The notes: a model not told the origin generated them from the letters alone. A stretch of DNA of 64,000 nucleotides from Pseudoxanthomonas sangjuensis (GCF_010211755.1 NZ_PDWR01000009.1:49985-113984), one strand, 5' to 3'; positions 51,215-63,574 are shown, numbered from the stretch's first letter. Made by a program: numbers and translations.

Positions 51215-52924
51215 TTACTTGGCCGCGGCCGTCGCCGGCTTCGCCTCGCCGTACTTGCGCAGCATGTACCACTGCTGCAGCAGGCCGAGGCCGCCGTTCG
51301 CCACCTGGTACAGCACCAGGCCGGCCGGCAGGAAGGCCAGCACCACGCCGAACGCCAGCGGCATGAACTGCATCATCTTCTGCTGCATCGGGTCCATGCC
51401 GGTCATCGGCGTGAGCCGCTGCGTGAACCACATGATCGCCATGTTCAGCACCGGCAGCACGAAGTACGGGTCGCGCGCGGTCAGGTCCTGGATCCACAGC
51501 GTCCACGGCGCCTGGCGCAGCTCGACCGACTCGGCCAGCATCCAGTACAGCGCCATGAAGATCACGATCTGCGGGATCACCGGCAGGCAGCCGGCCATCG
51601 GGTTGATCTGCTCCTTCTTGTACAGCTCCATCATCGCCTGCTGGTACTTCGCCCGGTCGTCGCCGTAGCGTTCCTTCAGCTGCTGCAGGCGCGGGGCGAA
51701 CTTGCGCATCTTCGCCGCCGACTTGTACTGCGCGGCCGACAGCTTGAACAGCGCCAGCTTCAGCAGCACCACCAGGCCGATGATCGCCCAGCCCCAGTTG
51801 CCGAACAGGCCATGCAGCTTGCTCAGCACCCAGAACAGGCCTTCGGCGATCACCGCGAAGATCTTGAACTGGCTGTAGTCGACCGCGCGCTGCAGGCCGG
51901 GCACGTTCTGCGCCTGCATCTGCTCGACCAGCTTCGGCCCGACCCACAGCCGCGCTTCGCTGGCGGCTTTCTGCCCCGGCGCGACTTCGACCGCCGGGCC
52001 GAGTTCGCGCACCAGCGCCTGCGCGCCGCCGTTGGGCGCGTCCAGCGACACCGTGACCTTGTCGTCCGCCTGCGGGATCCATGCGCTGAAGAAATGGTGC
52101 TGCAGCATCGCGATCCAGCTTTGCTGCATGCTCTGGTCGACCTTGCCGTCCTCCAGGTACTTGTCGAACTTGCGGCGTTCGTAGCCGGTGTCCGGGCTGT
52201 ACCAGGCGGCGCCGCGGAAGCTGAAGGATTCCGGGTTGGTCATGCCGGTCTTGACCACCGGCGGTTTGCGCAGGAGCCAGCGGTAGATCTGGCCCTGCCA
52301 AGGCGTGCCGCCGTTGTTGATCACTTCGTCACGCACGCTGATCGCGTATTGCCCGCGCTTGAAGGTATAGGTGCGACGAATGCTGACGCCGCCTTTCCCG
52401 TTCCAGACGAAGGGCACCACGATTTCGTTTGCGTCCTGCAGTTCGATCGCTCCGGCCTGTTCGGGCACGAAGCCGCCAAGATGGGTCGGTGCGTTGCCCG
52501 CGGCGTTCATCCAACCGCTCTGCGCGACGTAGTAGTGCTCCGCATCACTGGCGAACAACCGGACTGGCGGGCTGCCGGCGGTCTTGCTTTGCGGATACTT
52601 GAGCAAATCCGCCTGCAACACGGTAGCGCCGTCGAGAACCACCCGTAGCACATCGGTACTTACGGTGACCACATTGGTAGCGAGCGCCGGCGTGGCGGCC
52701 GCGGAAGGCAATGCCGCCGCAGGCCGGGAAACTGGAACCGCTACTTGCGGTACGGCGACGGAATCAGTCGCGCCGGCCGTCGGCGGTGGGGGCGCCACGG
52801 GGTTCACCGCCGGCGTCACCGGCGCGGCCGCATCCTTGGGCGCATTGAACTTGCCCCACTCCATCCACAGCAGGGTCGCCACGATCAGCCAGGCGAAAAA
52901 CAGGAAAACACGGGTCTGGTTCAT
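51215..52924 (-). CDS. yidC: membrane protein insertase YidC
   Basis: YidC has 569 aa. The N-terminal helix ([19 protein letters not shown]) is followed by a Pro/Ala-rich linker, the large periplasmic beta-domain of Gram-negative YidC (about 80-345) and the conserved C-terminal insertase core with five helices, including [40 protein letters not shown] and [20 protein letters not shown]. The cytoplasmic C-terminal tail is basic. It lies 13 bases downstream of rnpA in the rpmH-rnpA-yidC operon. Confidence 0.96.
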   Translation of the reverse strand: MNQTRVFLFFAWLIVATLLWMEWGKFNAPKDAAAPVTPAVNPVAPPPPTAGATDSVAVPQVAVPVSRPAAALPSAAATPALATNVVTVSTDVLRVVLDGATVLQADLLKYPQSKTAGSPPVRLFASDAEHYYVAQSGWMNAAGNAPTHLGGFVPEQAGAIELQDANEIVVPFVWNGKGGVSIRRTYTFKRGQYAISVRDEVINNGGTPWQGQIYRWLLRKPPVVKTGMTNPESFSFRGAAWYSPDTGYERRKFDKYLEDGKVDQSMQQSWIAMLQHHFFSAWIPQADDKVTVSLDAPNGGAQALVRELGPAVEVAPGQKAASEARLWVGPKLVEQMQAQNVPGLQRAVDYSQFKIFAVIAEGLFWVLSKLHGLFGNWGWAIIGLVVLLKLALFKLSAAQYKSAAKMRKFAPRLQQLKERYGDDRAKYQQAMMELYKKEQINPMAGCLPVIPQIVIFMALYWMLAESVELRQAPWTLWIQDLTARDPYFVLPVLNMAIMWFTQRLTPMTGMDPMQQKMMQFMPLAFGVVLAFLPAGLVLYQVANGGLGLLQQWYMLRKYGEAKPATAAAK

Positions 52925-52937
52925 CGGGCAGGCAGTC

Positions 52938-53402
52938 TCAACCGGCGTCGGATTCCGGTTCGTCAGTGGAATGGGATGTCGAGGATGCAGCGGGGGAATT
53001 CAAGGGCGGCGGCATTGTGCCGTCCACGGCCGGCGCGGGCAATGCACCGGCGCGGCGCAGGGTCTGCACGAACGCTTCGGCCAGTTGCTCGGCGCGCGCC
53101 GCGGATGCGCCGGCGCGCGCGACCACGACGTAGTCGCCACCCGCCAGTTGCGCGCGCAGCAGGCGGAAGCGTTCGCGCAACACGCGCTTGATCCGGTTGC
53201 GCGCCACCGCGCGCGCATCGACCTTGCGCGACACCGCCAGGCCCAGCCGCGGCGGCGTGGCGGCGCGATGCCAGTGCAGGGTCAGCAGCGGGTGCGAAGT
53301 GCGTCGCGCCCGTTCGAACGCGCGCGCGTAGTCGGACTGCGCGCGTACCCGTGCGGTGCGCGGGAAGCGCGCGGCAACCGCGGGTTCCGGGAGATTCGCC
53401 AT
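52938..53402 (-). CDS. rnpA: ribonuclease P protein component
   Basis: This is the protein subunit of RNase P (154 aa), which helps the RNA subunit remove 5' leaders of tRNA precursors. The RNR motif is present in [20 protein letters not shown] followed by KRVLRERF. A roughly 30-residue C-terminal tail (from about residue 122, [20 protein letters not shown] and further Ser/Asp-rich residues) exceeds the usual 110-125 aa length. The yidD gene that often sits between rnpA and yidC is absent: only 13 bases separate the two. ATG at 53402. Confidence 0.93.
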   Translation of the reverse strand: MANLPEPAVAARFPRTARVRAQSDYARAFERARRTSHPLLTLHWHRAATPPRLGLAVSRKVDARAVARNRIKRVLRERFRLLRAQLAGGDYVVVARAGASAARAEQLAEAFVQTLRRAGALPAPAVDGTMPPPLNSPAASSTSHSTDEPESDAG

Positions 53403-53417
53403 CTTCAAGACACGACA

Positions 53418-53446
53418 AAGCCCGCACTGGAGTGCAGCGCGGGCTT
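53418..53446 (-). terminator. intercistronic hairpin between rpmH and rnpA
   Basis: Arms AAGCCCGC / GCGGGCTT enclose a 13-base loop, followed on the minus strand by only a short TGTC. It is likely an attenuator or processing site that lowers rnpA expression relative to rpmH. Confidence 0.45.
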
Positions 53447-53496
53447 GGCGGGGACTCGCATTGCGACGGTCGGCCGCGTGGCGCGGCCGGCGGGCC

Positions 53497-53637
53497 TCAG
53501 GCGGTGAGGCGCTTGCGGCCCTTGGCGCGGCGACGGGCCAGGACCTTGCGGCCATCGGCGGTCTTCATGCGCGCACGGAAGCCGTGGTCGCGCTTGCGCT
53601 TGAGGTTGCTGGGTTGGAAGGTGCGCTTGGTGGCCAT
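53497..53637 (-). CDS. rpmH: 50S ribosomal protein L34
   Basis: This is a 46-residue highly basic L34 protein: [20 protein letters not shown], then [20 protein letters not shown] and RKRLTA. The length and sequence are canonical. It is the first gene of the rpmH-rnpA-yidC transcript, divergent from dnaA with 256 bases between the two starts. Confidence 0.97.
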   Translation of the reverse strand: MATKRTFQPSNLKRKRDHGFRARMKTADGRKVLARRRAKGRKRLTA

Positions 53638-53893
53638 GGGGCCCTCGGGCGTGAAATGGGTGGGAAAGAACCGGAAATTCTATAGGATGCGCGGACTTGC
53701 GGTCAAGGCGCGGCGTCCTTCGCGAAGGAACCGGCCGGAGCGGTGCCGACCCGGCCATTCATCCGACCGCCGCGCACGGCGGCGGCGGCGCTTCGTGGTA
53801 GTCTCCCCTGCCCCATTTTCCCCGTCCGCGTGCCGCCGAAGGCGTCGCGCCGCTTTTCCGACGACGCCTGCTTTTCGAGGTACCGATTTTCCG

Positions 53894-55231
53894 ATGGATG
53901 CTTGGCCCCGCTGCCTGGAACGCCTGGAAGCCGAACTGCCGGCCGAGGACGTGCACACCTGGCTCAAACCGCTGCAGGCGGAACAGCGCAACGACGCGAT
54001 GGTGCTGTACGCGCCGAACGCCTTCATCGTCGAACAGGTGCGCGAGCGCTACCTGGCCCGGATCCGCGAACTGCTGGCGCATTACGCCGGCCAGCACGAC
54101 GTGTCGCTGGAGATCGGTTCGCGCGCGCGGCTCGCCGAGCCCCTGGCCTCGCCGACCGCGACTGCGACTGCGACTGCGACCGCGGCGGCGGCGGCGCTGG
54201 AGCCGTTCGCCGGCAACCTCGACGGGCACTACACCTTTGACAATTTCGTCGAGGGCCGCAGCAACCAGCTCGGCCGCGCCGCGGCGTGGCAGGCCGCGCA
54301 GAAGCCCGGCGACCGCGCGCACAACCCGCTGCTGCTGTACGGCGGCACCGGCCTCGGCAAGACCCACCTGATGTTTGCGGTCGGCAACGAGATGCGCCGG
54401 CTGAATCCGGCCGCGCGCGTGCTGTACCTGCGCAGCAACGAGTTCTACAACGCGTTCTTCCGCGCCCTGCAGAACAAGACCGCCGACCAGTTCAAGCGCC
54501 AGTTCCAGCACATCGACGCGCTGCTGATCGACGACATCCAGTTCTTCGCCGGCAAGGACCGCACCCAGGAGGAGTTCTTCCACACCTTCAACATGCTGTT
54601 CGACGGCCGCCAGCAGATCATCATGACCTGCGACCGCTACCCGCGCGAAGTCGAAGGCCTGGAACCGCGGCTGAAATCGCGGTTGGGCTGGGGCCTGTCG
54701 GTGGCGATCGACCCGCCCGACTTCGAGACGCGCGCGGCGATCGTGCTGGCCAAGGCGCGCGAGCGCGGCGTGCAGATCCCCGAGGAAGTGGCGTTCCTGC
54801 TGGCGAAGAAGATGCGCAGCAACGTGCGCGACCTCGAGGGCGCGATCAACACGCTGACCGCGCAGGCCAACTTCACCGGCCGCGCGATCACCCCCGAATT
54901 CGCCCAGGAGACCCTGCGCGACCTGTTGCGTGCGCAGCAGCAGGCGGTCAGCGTCGGCAACATCCAGAAGATCGTCGCCGACTATTACGGCCTGCAGCTC
55001 AAGGACCTGCTCGGCAAGAAGCGCACGCGTTCGCTGGCGCGGCCGCGCCAGGTCGCGATGGCGCTGGCCAAGGAGCTGACCGAACACAGCCTGCCGGAAA
55101 TCGGCGACGCGTTCTCCGGCCGCGACCACACCACCGTGCTGCACGCCTGCCGGCAGATCCGCACGCTGATGGAAACCGACGGCAAGCTGCGCGAGGACTG
55201 GGACAAGCTGATCCGCAAGCTGAGCGAGTAA
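53894..55231 (+). CDS. dnaA: chromosomal replication initiator protein DnaA
   Basis: DnaA has 445 aa. Domain I (about 1-80) is followed by a short domain II linker that is a TATATATA-AAAAA amino-acid run encoded by GACTGC hexanucleotide repeats (about 54153-54195), the AAA+ domain III (Walker [14 protein letters not shown], Walker [14 protein letters not shown]) and DNA-binding domain IV with [23 protein letters not shown] at 53894. The oriC region lies directly downstream. Some families have much longer linkers; here it is compact. Confidence 0.97.
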   Translation: MDAWPRCLERLEAELPAEDVHTWLKPLQAEQRNDAMVLYAPNAFIVEQVRERYLARIRELLAHYAGQHDVSLEIGSRARLAEPLASPTATATATATAAAAALEPFAGNLDGHYTFDNFVEGRSNQLGRAAAWQAAQKPGDRAHNPLLLYGGTGLGKTHLMFAVGNEMRRLNPAARVLYLRSNEFYNAFFRALQNKTADQFKRQFQHIDALLIDDIQFFAGKDRTQEEFFHTFNMLFDGRQQIIMTCDRYPREVEGLEPRLKSRLGWGLSVAIDPPDFETRAAIVLAKARERGVQIPEEVAFLLAKKMRSNVRDLEGAINTLTAQANFTGRAITPEFAQETLRDLLRAQQQAVSVGNIQKIVADYYGLQLKDLLGKKRTRSLARPRQVAMALAKELTEHSLPEIGDAFSGRDHTTVLHACRQIRTLMETDGKLREDWDKLIRKLSE

Positions 55232-55604
55232 CCGTTCGTTCGGCGCAAGGCGCGGCGATTCCGACGCCCCACCGGCCGGTTGTGGTCCCGAGGCGGACCC
55301 GACCCCAGCCGTTGGGGCGTTTGTGCGTCCGCGTCATTCAAACCGCAGACGAAACGCGTACAGTTCCGTAAACTTCGTGGGCAAGCATCGAACGGGTTGT
55401 GGACAAGCCGGGGACAGTTTCCGGCCCGGTTTTTTATCCACAGCTTGTCCTGCCCTAGCGGGGAGCCTATCCACGTTCCGGCAGTACTGAAAACTTCTTG
55501 TTTTTCAGTGGCTTATCTTGGTTATACCGGATTCGGCGCGACTCCAGCGCCACCGCTTTTCGATTTAATCTACAAACCAGACAAGGCAAGGGGCCGTCCA
55601 CGAC
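55232..55604. other. predicted replication origin (oriC) between dnaA and dnaN
   Basis: The region contains one consensus DnaA box TTATCCACA (55434-55442), a one-mismatch inverted box TGTGGACAA (55398-55406) and a weaker CTATCCACG (55467-55475). It is followed by the most AT-rich stretch of the neighbourhood (55480-55575, with TTTTTCAGTGGCTTATCTTG and GATTTAATCTACAAA), a candidate unwinding element. A 7-bp hairpin (CTGAAAA / TTTTCAG) lies at 55487-55508. Position beside dnaA and the change of coding strand at rpmH/dnaA support the assignment. Confidence 0.8.
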
Positions 55605-56705
55605 ATGCGTTTCAGTCTGCAGCGAGAAGCACTCCTCAAACCGCTGGCCCAGGTCGTCAACGTCGTAGAACGGCGGCAAACCCTGCCGGTACTGGCCAAC
55701 TTCCTGGTCCAGGTGGAGAAAGGCCAGCTGTCGCTGACCGGCACCGACCTGGAAGTGGAGATGATCGCGCGCAGCGCGGTCGACGACGCGAAGGACGGTG
55801 AAACCACGATCCCGGCGCGCAAGCTGTTCGAAATCGTCCGCGCCCTGCCCGACGGCAGCCAGGTCACCGTCTCGCAATCGGGCGACAAGGTCACGGTGCA
55901 GGCCGGACGCAGCCGCTTCACGCTGGCCACGCTGCCGGCCAACGATTTCCCGTCGGTCGACGAGGTCGAGGCGACCGAGCGGGTCAACGTGCCGGAAGCG
56001 GTGCTGAAGGAACTGATCGAGCGCACCGCGTTCGCGATGGCGCAGCAGGACGTGCGCTACTACCTCAACGGCCTGCTGTTCGACCTGCGCGACAAGACCC
56101 TGCGCTGCGTCGCCACCGACGGCCATCGCCTGGCCCTGTGCGAGGCCGCGCTGGAAACCAATGTCGGCGCCAAGCGCCAGATCATCGTGCCGCGCAAGGG
56201 CGTGACCGAACTGCAGCGCCTGCTCGAGGGCGGCGACCGCGTGCTCGAGCTGGAAGTCGGCCGCAGCCATATCCGGGTCAAGCGCGACGACGTCAGTTTC
56301 ACCTCGAAGCTGATCGACGGCCGCTTCCCCGACTACGAGGCGGTGATCCCGATCGGCGCCGACCGCGAGGTCAAGCTGGACCGCGAAGTCCTGCGCGCGG
56401 CGCTGCAGCGCGCGGCGATCCTGTCCAACGAGAAGTACCGTGGCGTCCGCGTCGAGGTTTCCCCGGGACAGTTGAAGATCAGCGCGCACAATCCGGAACA
56501 GGAAGAGGCGCAGGAAGAGGTCGAGGCCGAAACCAAGGTCGATGGCTTGGCGATCGGTTTCAACGTCAACTACCTGTTGGACGCGCTGTCGGCGCTGCGC
56601 GACGAGTTCGTGGTGATCCAGCTGCGCGACGCCAATTCGTCGGCGCTGGTGCGCGAGGCCAGCAGCGAGAAGTCCCGCCACGTGGTGATGCCGCTGAGGC
56701 TGTAA
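55605..56705 (+). CDS. dnaN: DNA polymerase III beta subunit (sliding clamp)
   Basis: The clamp protein (366 aa) encircles DNA and tethers polymerase. It starts MRFSLQREALLKPLAQVVNV and carries the three-domain clamp fold with VERRQTLPVLANFLVQVEKG, VATDGHRLALCEAALE and the C-terminal SSEKSRHVVMPLRL. The length matches the family. It precedes recF by 118 bases, which contain a parS site. Confidence 0.97.
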   Translation: MRFSLQREALLKPLAQVVNVVERRQTLPVLANFLVQVEKGQLSLTGTDLEVEMIARSAVDDAKDGETTIPARKLFEIVRALPDGSQVTVSQSGDKVTVQAGRSRFTLATLPANDFPSVDEVEATERVNVPEAVLKELIERTAFAMAQQDVRYYLNGLLFDLRDKTLRCVATDGHRLALCEAALETNVGAKRQIIVPRKGVTELQRLLEGGDRVLELEVGRSHIRVKRDDVSFTSKLIDGRFPDYEAVIPIGADREVKLDREVLRAALQRAAILSNEKYRGVRVEVSPGQLKISAHNPEQEEAQEEVEAETKVDGLAIGFNVNYLLDALSALRDEFVVIQLRDANSSALVREASSEKSRHVVMPLRL

Positions 56706-56759
56706 TGCGAAGCCTGCCGCCAGGGCCCGGCCAACCGTGGCCGGACTTTCCGATACGCC

Positions 56760-56775
56760 GGTTCCACGTGGAACA
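56760..56775. promoter_or_regulatory. parS centromere site 1
   Basis: GGTTCCACGTGGAACA matches the palindrome TGTTCCACGTGGAACA at 15 of 16 positions. This is the ParB-binding consensus known from Pseudomonas and relatives. It lies in the dnaN-recF intergenic region. Confidence 0.8.
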
Positions 56776-56823
56776 CGGTCGACGCCCGGAAATCTCCGGG
56801 CGTCTGCGTTTCCGGGGGAGGCA

Positions 56824-57915
56824 ATGCGGGTAACCCGGCTGGAAGTGCGCAACCTGCGCCGTTTCGGTTCCGCCGGCCTCGAGCCGGGGCCCGGACTGAA
56901 CCTGATCACCGGCGACAACGGTGCCGGCAAGACCAGCCTGCTCGAGGCCCTGCATCTGATGGCCTATGGCCGGAGTTTCCGCGGCCGGGTCCGGGACGGA
57001 CTGGTCCGGAGCGGTGCCGAGGCACTGGAAGTCTTCGTCGAGTGGCGGGAGGGGGCGGAATCGCGCCTGCGTCGCGCCGGATTGCGCCACAGCGGGCAGG
57101 GCTGGGAAGGGCGACTGGATGGCGCCAGCGTTTCCCAGCTGGGCGACCTGTGTGCGGCGCTGGCCGTGGTCAGCTTCGAACCGGGCAGCCACGCGCTGGT
57201 CGCCGGTGGCGGGGAACCGCGGCGCCGGCTGATCGACTGGGGTCTGTTCCACGTGGAACAGGATTTCCTCCCGCTGTGGCGGCGCTATGCCCGGGCACTG
57301 AAGCAGCGCAATGCCCTGCTGAAGGCGGGGGGCGATCCGCGCCAGCTGGACGTCTGGGATCGGGAACTGGCCGAGGCCGGGGAACCGTTGACCCAAAGGC
57401 GTCAGAGCTACCTTGAACAGCTGCAGGTGCCTCTGGGTAGGCTGGCCACGGAACTGGTCCCGGGGCTGGGTGCGGCAAGCCTGGAATTCCAGCCGGGCTG
57501 GCGTCGCCACGAGCTGCCGCTGGCCGATGCGCTGCTGCTGGCCCGGGAGCGCGACCGCGCCGCCGGTTACACGAGCATCGGCCCGCACCGGGCGGACTGG
57601 CGGGTGCGTCATGCGGCCCGGCCGAACGACGAGCCGCTGTCGCGGGGTCAGGCCAAACTGACCGCACTGGCCTGCCTGCTGGCCCAGGCCGAGGATTTCG
57701 CGTCACGACGCGGGGAGTGGCCGGTGGTCGCCCTGGACGATCTGGCATCGGAGCTCGACCCGCGGCACCAGCAGCGGGTGGTCGGGCGGCTGGCTGCCAG
57801 CGGGGCGCAGGTCTTCGTTACCGGGACCGCGATACCCGACGCCTTCGCCGGCGCCGAACCCTGGTTGTTCCACGTGGAACAAGGCGCCGTGCTGCGACAC
57901 CCGTCGGCCACCTGA
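56824..57915 (+). CDS. recF: DNA replication/repair protein RecF
   Basis: RecF (363 aa) is an SMC-like ATPase that loads RecA at gapped DNA. Walker A is LITGDNGAGKTSLLEAL, the signature region is RGQAKLTALACLLAQAE, and Walker B is VVALDDLASELDPRHQ. ATG at 56824 follows GGGGGAGG. Two perfect parS palindromes are embedded in its coding sequence; both are read as LFHVEQ (residues 141-146 and 348-353). Confidence 0.95.
   Translation: MRVTRLEVRNLRRFGSAGLEPGPGLNLITGDNGAGKTSLLEALHLMAYGRSFRGRVRDGLVRSGAEALEVFVEWREGAESRLRRAGLRHSGQGWEGRLDGASVSQLGDLCAALAVVSFEPGSHALVAGGGEPRRRLIDWGLFHVEQDFLPLWRRYARALKQRNALLKAGGDPRQLDVWDRELAEAGEPLTQRRQSYLEQLQVPLGRLATELVPGLGAASLEFQPGWRRHELPLADALLLARERDRAAGYTSIGPHRADWRVRHAARPNDEPLSRGQAKLTALACLLAQAEDFASRRGEWPVVALDDLASELDPRHQQRVVGRLAASGAQVFVTGTAIPDAFAGAEPWLFHVEQGAVLRHPSAT
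57245..57260. promoter_or_regulatory. parS centromere site 2 (inside recF)
   Basis: TGTTCCACGTGGAACA is a perfect 16-bp palindrome identical to the consensus ParB-binding site. Confidence 0.9.
57866..57881. promoter_or_regulatory. parS centromere site 3 (end of recF)
   Basis: TGTTCCACGTGGAACA is perfect and extended to an 18-bp palindrome by flanking T and A. It lies 35 bases before the recF stop. Confidence 0.9.
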
Positions 57916-57956
57916 AGGCGGTCCGGCCGGTGACGAAAAATACTCGCACGATACGC

Positions 57957-57962
57957 TATAAT
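57957..57962 (+). promoter_or_regulatory. -10 element of the gyrB promoter
   Basis: A perfect TATAAT lies in an AT-rich island 75 bases before the gyrB start. The -35 is weak (GTGACG at 57930-57935 is 21 bases away), so the promoter may rely on an extended -10 or on supercoiling. Confidence 0.55.
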
Positions 57963-57985
57963 CGCGTGTCAAACTCTATATCTAA

Positions 57986-60520
<2,535 letters not shown>

Positions 60521-60551
60521 GCTGGTGTCGTCGCCGACAGGAAGTCCGGCC

Positions 60552-61376
60552 ATGGAAGACAACCCGCAGCCCGTCGCCGCAGCGCGGCCGGACGCATTGG
60601 CGCGGCGCGGCGCGATCGGCGGTTTCTTCGTCGACCTCGCCATCGCCGTCGTCGTGCTCCTGGCGATGTCGGTGCTGACCGGCATCGCGTGGGCGATGAT
60701 CCGCGCGGTGCAGGTCGCGGTGCAGGGCGTCGACGCGCAGGACATGCAGGCACTGACGGCCGCGATTGGCCGGCCCGGCGGCCTGGCGATGTTGTGGATG
60801 ACGCTGTTCAACACCGCGGTCGCCGCGGCGGTGCCGTACTTCTGGCGTCGTCGCGCCAGCGCCGCCGAGCGCGCCATGTCCTTTGCCGCGATCCGCAAGC
60901 CCGGCACGTGGGGCTGGATCGGAGTGACCACGGCGGCCGTGTTCGCTTTCAGCAACGGCCTGACCGCGCTGGGCCGTACCGCCGGCTTCGCGCCCGAACC
61001 GACCAACATCGCGCCGATCGAACAGGCGATGGCCTCCAGCCCGCTGTTCGTCACCCTGTTCGTGGTGCTGCTGGCGCCCGCCTACGAGGAACTGCTGTTC
61101 CGCCGCGTGCTGTTCGGTCGCCTGTGGGCGGCCGGCCGGCCGTGGCTGGGCCTCGTGCTCAGCAGCGCCTGCTTCGCCTTCATGCACGAAATGCCCGGCC
61201 TCACCGCCAACAGCGCCCCGGCCACCCTGCTGCTGTGGACCACCTACGGCCTGATGGGCGCGGCCTTCGCCTGGCTGTACCGGCGCACCGGCACGTTGTG
61301 GGCGCCGATCGCCGCGCATGCGCTGAACAATGCCGTGGCGCTGCTGGCGCTGCAGCTGTCGACCGCCCCGGTTTGA
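60552..61376 (+). CDS. CPBP-family intramembrane glutamic endopeptidase
   Basis: This membrane protein (274 aa) has about seven to eight helices and the CPBP (CAAX protease/bacteriocin-processing, ABI) motifs: EELLFRR (E179, E180, R184), FAFMHE and HALNNA. Characterised relatives cleave within membranes or mature peptides; the target here is unknown. It lies 31 bases after gyrB in the same direction. ATG 60552 is preferred over TTG 60510, which overlaps the gyrB stop. Confidence 0.87.
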   Translation: MEDNPQPVAAARPDALARRGAIGGFFVDLAIAVVVLLAMSVLTGIAWAMIRAVQVAVQGVDAQDMQALTAAIGRPGGLAMLWMTLFNTAVAAAVPYFWRRRASAAERAMSFAAIRKPGTWGWIGVTTAAVFAFSNGLTALGRTAGFAPEPTNIAPIEQAMASSPLFVTLFVVLLAPAYEELLFRRVLFGRLWAAGRPWLGLVLSSACFAFMHEMPGLTANSAPATLLLWTTYGLMGAAFAWLYRRTGTLWAPIAAHALNNAVALLALQLSTAPV

Positions 61377-61443
61377 CGAAAAGTTAAGGCTGCTCCGCAC
61401 ACACTTCCGCCCTCACCGGACTTCCCACTGAAGGGGATTGGGC

Positions 61444-62250
61444 ATGAAGCCACGGATGCTCGTACTCGCGGTCGCCGTCCTGCTCGGCGCCTGCGCCACC
61501 ACCACCTCGCCGACCGGCCGCAAGCAGATGGTCGGCGGCGTTTCGCAGGCAGAACTCAACCAGCTCGGCGCGCAGGCCTTCGCCGAAACCAAGGCCAAGG
61601 AAAAGGTCGTCGCCGGCGGCAGCCAGAACGCCTACGTCACCTGCGTGGTCAACGCGCTGGTCGCGCAGCTGCCGGCGCAATGGCGCGGCACCGCGTGGGA
61701 GACCGCATTGTTCGACGACAAGGAACCCAACGCCTTCGCCCTGCCGGGCGGCAAGGTCGGGGTCAACACCGGCATCTTCACCGTGGCCAAGAACCAGGAC
61801 CAGCTCGCCGCGGTGCTGGGCCACGAGATCGGCCACGTCATTTCGCGCCACCACGAGGAGCGCATCACCCGGCAGATGGGCGCGCAGGCCGGGCTCGGCA
61901 TCCTCGGCGCGCTGGCCGGGGCGAAATACGGTTCCGGCGCGGCGAACACGGTCAACCAGCTGGGCGGGATGACCGCGCAAGCCGCGTTTTTGCTGCCGGG
62001 TTCGCGCGAACAGGAAAGCGAGGCCGACGTGGTCGGGCAGCGGTTGATGGCGCAGGCCGGCTTCGACCCGGCGCAGGCGGTGAACCTGTGGCAGAACATG
62101 ATCGCGGCCGGCGGCAGCCGCCCGCCGCAGTGGCTTTCGACCCATCCCGATCCGGCCGCGCGGATCAGGAAGATGCAGCAGGACGCGCCGGCGCTGGCGC
62201 CGACCTACCAGCAGGCGCGCGCGTCCGGGCGCGCGCCGCGCTGCGGTTGA
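61444..62250 (+). CDS. M48-family metalloprotease lipoprotein
   Basis: The product (268 aa) has a lipoprotein signal (VLAVAVLLGAC, cysteine at about residue 17), then a zinc protease domain with LGHEIGHVISRHHEERI (H127, E128, H131) and a third ligand Glu in SREQESEADVVGQRLM. This corresponds to the LoiP/YggG-type or BepA-like M48 proteases that degrade misfolded envelope proteins. The C-terminal WLSTHPDPAARIRKMQ is the usual M48 tail. It follows the CPBP gene by 67 bases. Confidence 0.92.
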   Translation: MKPRMLVLAVAVLLGACATTTSPTGRKQMVGGVSQAELNQLGAQAFAETKAKEKVVAGGSQNAYVTCVVNALVAQLPAQWRGTAWETALFDDKEPNAFALPGGKVGVNTGIFTVAKNQDQLAAVLGHEIGHVISRHHEERITRQMGAQAGLGILGALAGAKYGSGAANTVNQLGGMTAQAAFLLPGSREQESEADVVGQRLMAQAGFDPAQAVNLWQNMIAAGGSRPPQWLSTHPDPAARIRKMQQDAPALAPTYQQARASGRAPRCG

Positions 62251-62374
62251 GCATCGCACGCAAGGCCGTTGCGCGGATTCCGGTTTCCACGGGTTTCTGC
62301 TAGCGTTGCCACCCCCTGTTTCCCGCGCCGCCCAGCCCGCAGCGCATCCGCTTGTAATTCGTCGAGGTGAACCG

Positions 62375-63574
62375 ATGCTGTCGCGCAATATCAAACGAAA
62401 CCTGCTGACCCTGGCCGTCGCCGGCCTGCTTGCCGGCACCGTCGTCGCCGAAGCCGCCGCGCAGGACATGCAGACGCGCTCGGAGCAGCGCCGCGCCAAG
62501 CAGAAGAAGGGCAACGGCGCCGAGGTGCGTTATCCGGACGCCGCGCGCGAGGAGCCGAAGGTCAAGTCGGCGCCGAAGCTGGCGAAGAAGGAACAGAAGC
62601 TGATCGACACCTTCAACGATTCGGAGTTCGAGGCCGCCAAGCCGCTGGCGGAGGAATTGCTGGCCGACCCGGCTGCGACCGATTACGACAAGGCGCTGGT
62701 CAATTTCCTGGCCGCGCAGATCGCCTACAACCTCGACGACAATGCCGCGGCGAAGGCCTATGCGCAGAAGGCGATCGAGCTCAACGCGCTGGACAACAAC
62801 AATCACTTCACCGCGATGCAGTTCCTCGCCCAGCTGCAGACCCAGGACGACCAGTACGCCGAGGCGCTGGCCACGCTCGACCGCTTCTTCGCCGAAACCA
62901 AGTCGCAGAAGCCGGAGGACCTGGTGATCAAGGGCAACGCCCTGTACCGCGCCGACAAGCCGGCCGAGGCGATTCCGTTCCTGAAGCAGGCGATCGACGC
63001 CACGCCGGAGCCGAAGAACGAATGGGTGCAGCTGCTGATGGCGTCCTATGCCGACGCGGGGCAGAACGCGCAGGCCATCCAGCTCGCCGAGCAGCTGGCG
63101 GCCAAGGCCCCGGACGACAAGAAGGCGCAGCTGAACCTGGTCTCGGTCTACCAGCAGGCCGATCAGATGGACAAGGCCGCCGCGGTGCTGGAGAAGCTGC
63201 GCGCCGCCGGTCAGCTGACCGAGGACAGGGATTATCGCCAGCTCTACATCACCTACGCCAACATGGACGGCAAGGAAAAGCAAGCGATCGCGGTGATCAA
63301 CGAGGGCCTGCAGAAGGGCGTGCTCAAGCCCGACCACCAGACCTATATCGCGCTGGCGCAGTCGTATTACTACTCCGAGCAGATCCCGCAGGCGATCGAT
63401 GCGTGGAAGAAGGCGGCGCCGCTGGCGCCGAACGGCGAAACCTACCTGAACCTGGCCAGGGTGCTGCACCAGGAAGGCCGCATCGCCGAGGCCAAGCAGG
63501 CGGCCCAGTCGGCGCTGGACAAGGGCGTCAAGAAGCCGGAGGACGCCCGGAGAATCCTCGCGCTGAAAAATTGA
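62375..63574 (+). CDS. periplasmic tetratricopeptide-repeat protein
   Basis: The product (399 aa) has a Sec signal peptide (KRNLLTLAVAGLLAGTVVAE, then AAAQ) and at least six TPR-like helical hairpins from about residue 65 to 395, for example ALVNFLAAQIAYNLDDNAAA, EDLVIKGNALYRADKPAEAI and ETYLNLARVLHQEGRIAEAK. GAGGTGA precedes the ATG. It precedes tonB, so it is often considered part of the TonB locus in this family, probably as an accessory or assembly factor; the exact role is unknown. Confidence 0.87.
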   Translation: MLSRNIKRNLLTLAVAGLLAGTVVAEAAAQDMQTRSEQRRAKQKKGNGAEVRYPDAAREEPKVKSAPKLAKKEQKLIDTFNDSEFEAAKPLAEELLADPAATDYDKALVNFLAAQIAYNLDDNAAAKAYAQKAIELNALDNNNHFTAMQFLAQLQTQDDQYAEALATLDRFFAETKSQKPEDLVIKGNALYRADKPAEAIPFLKQAIDATPEPKNEWVQLLMASYADAGQNAQAIQLAEQLAAKAPDDKKAQLNLVSVYQQADQMDKAAAVLEKLRAAGQLTEDRDYRQLYITYANMDGKEKQAIAVINEGLQKGVLKPDHQTYIALAQSYYYSEQIPQAIDAWKKAAPLAPNGETYLNLARVLHQEGRIAEAKQAAQSALDKGVKKPEDARRILALKN

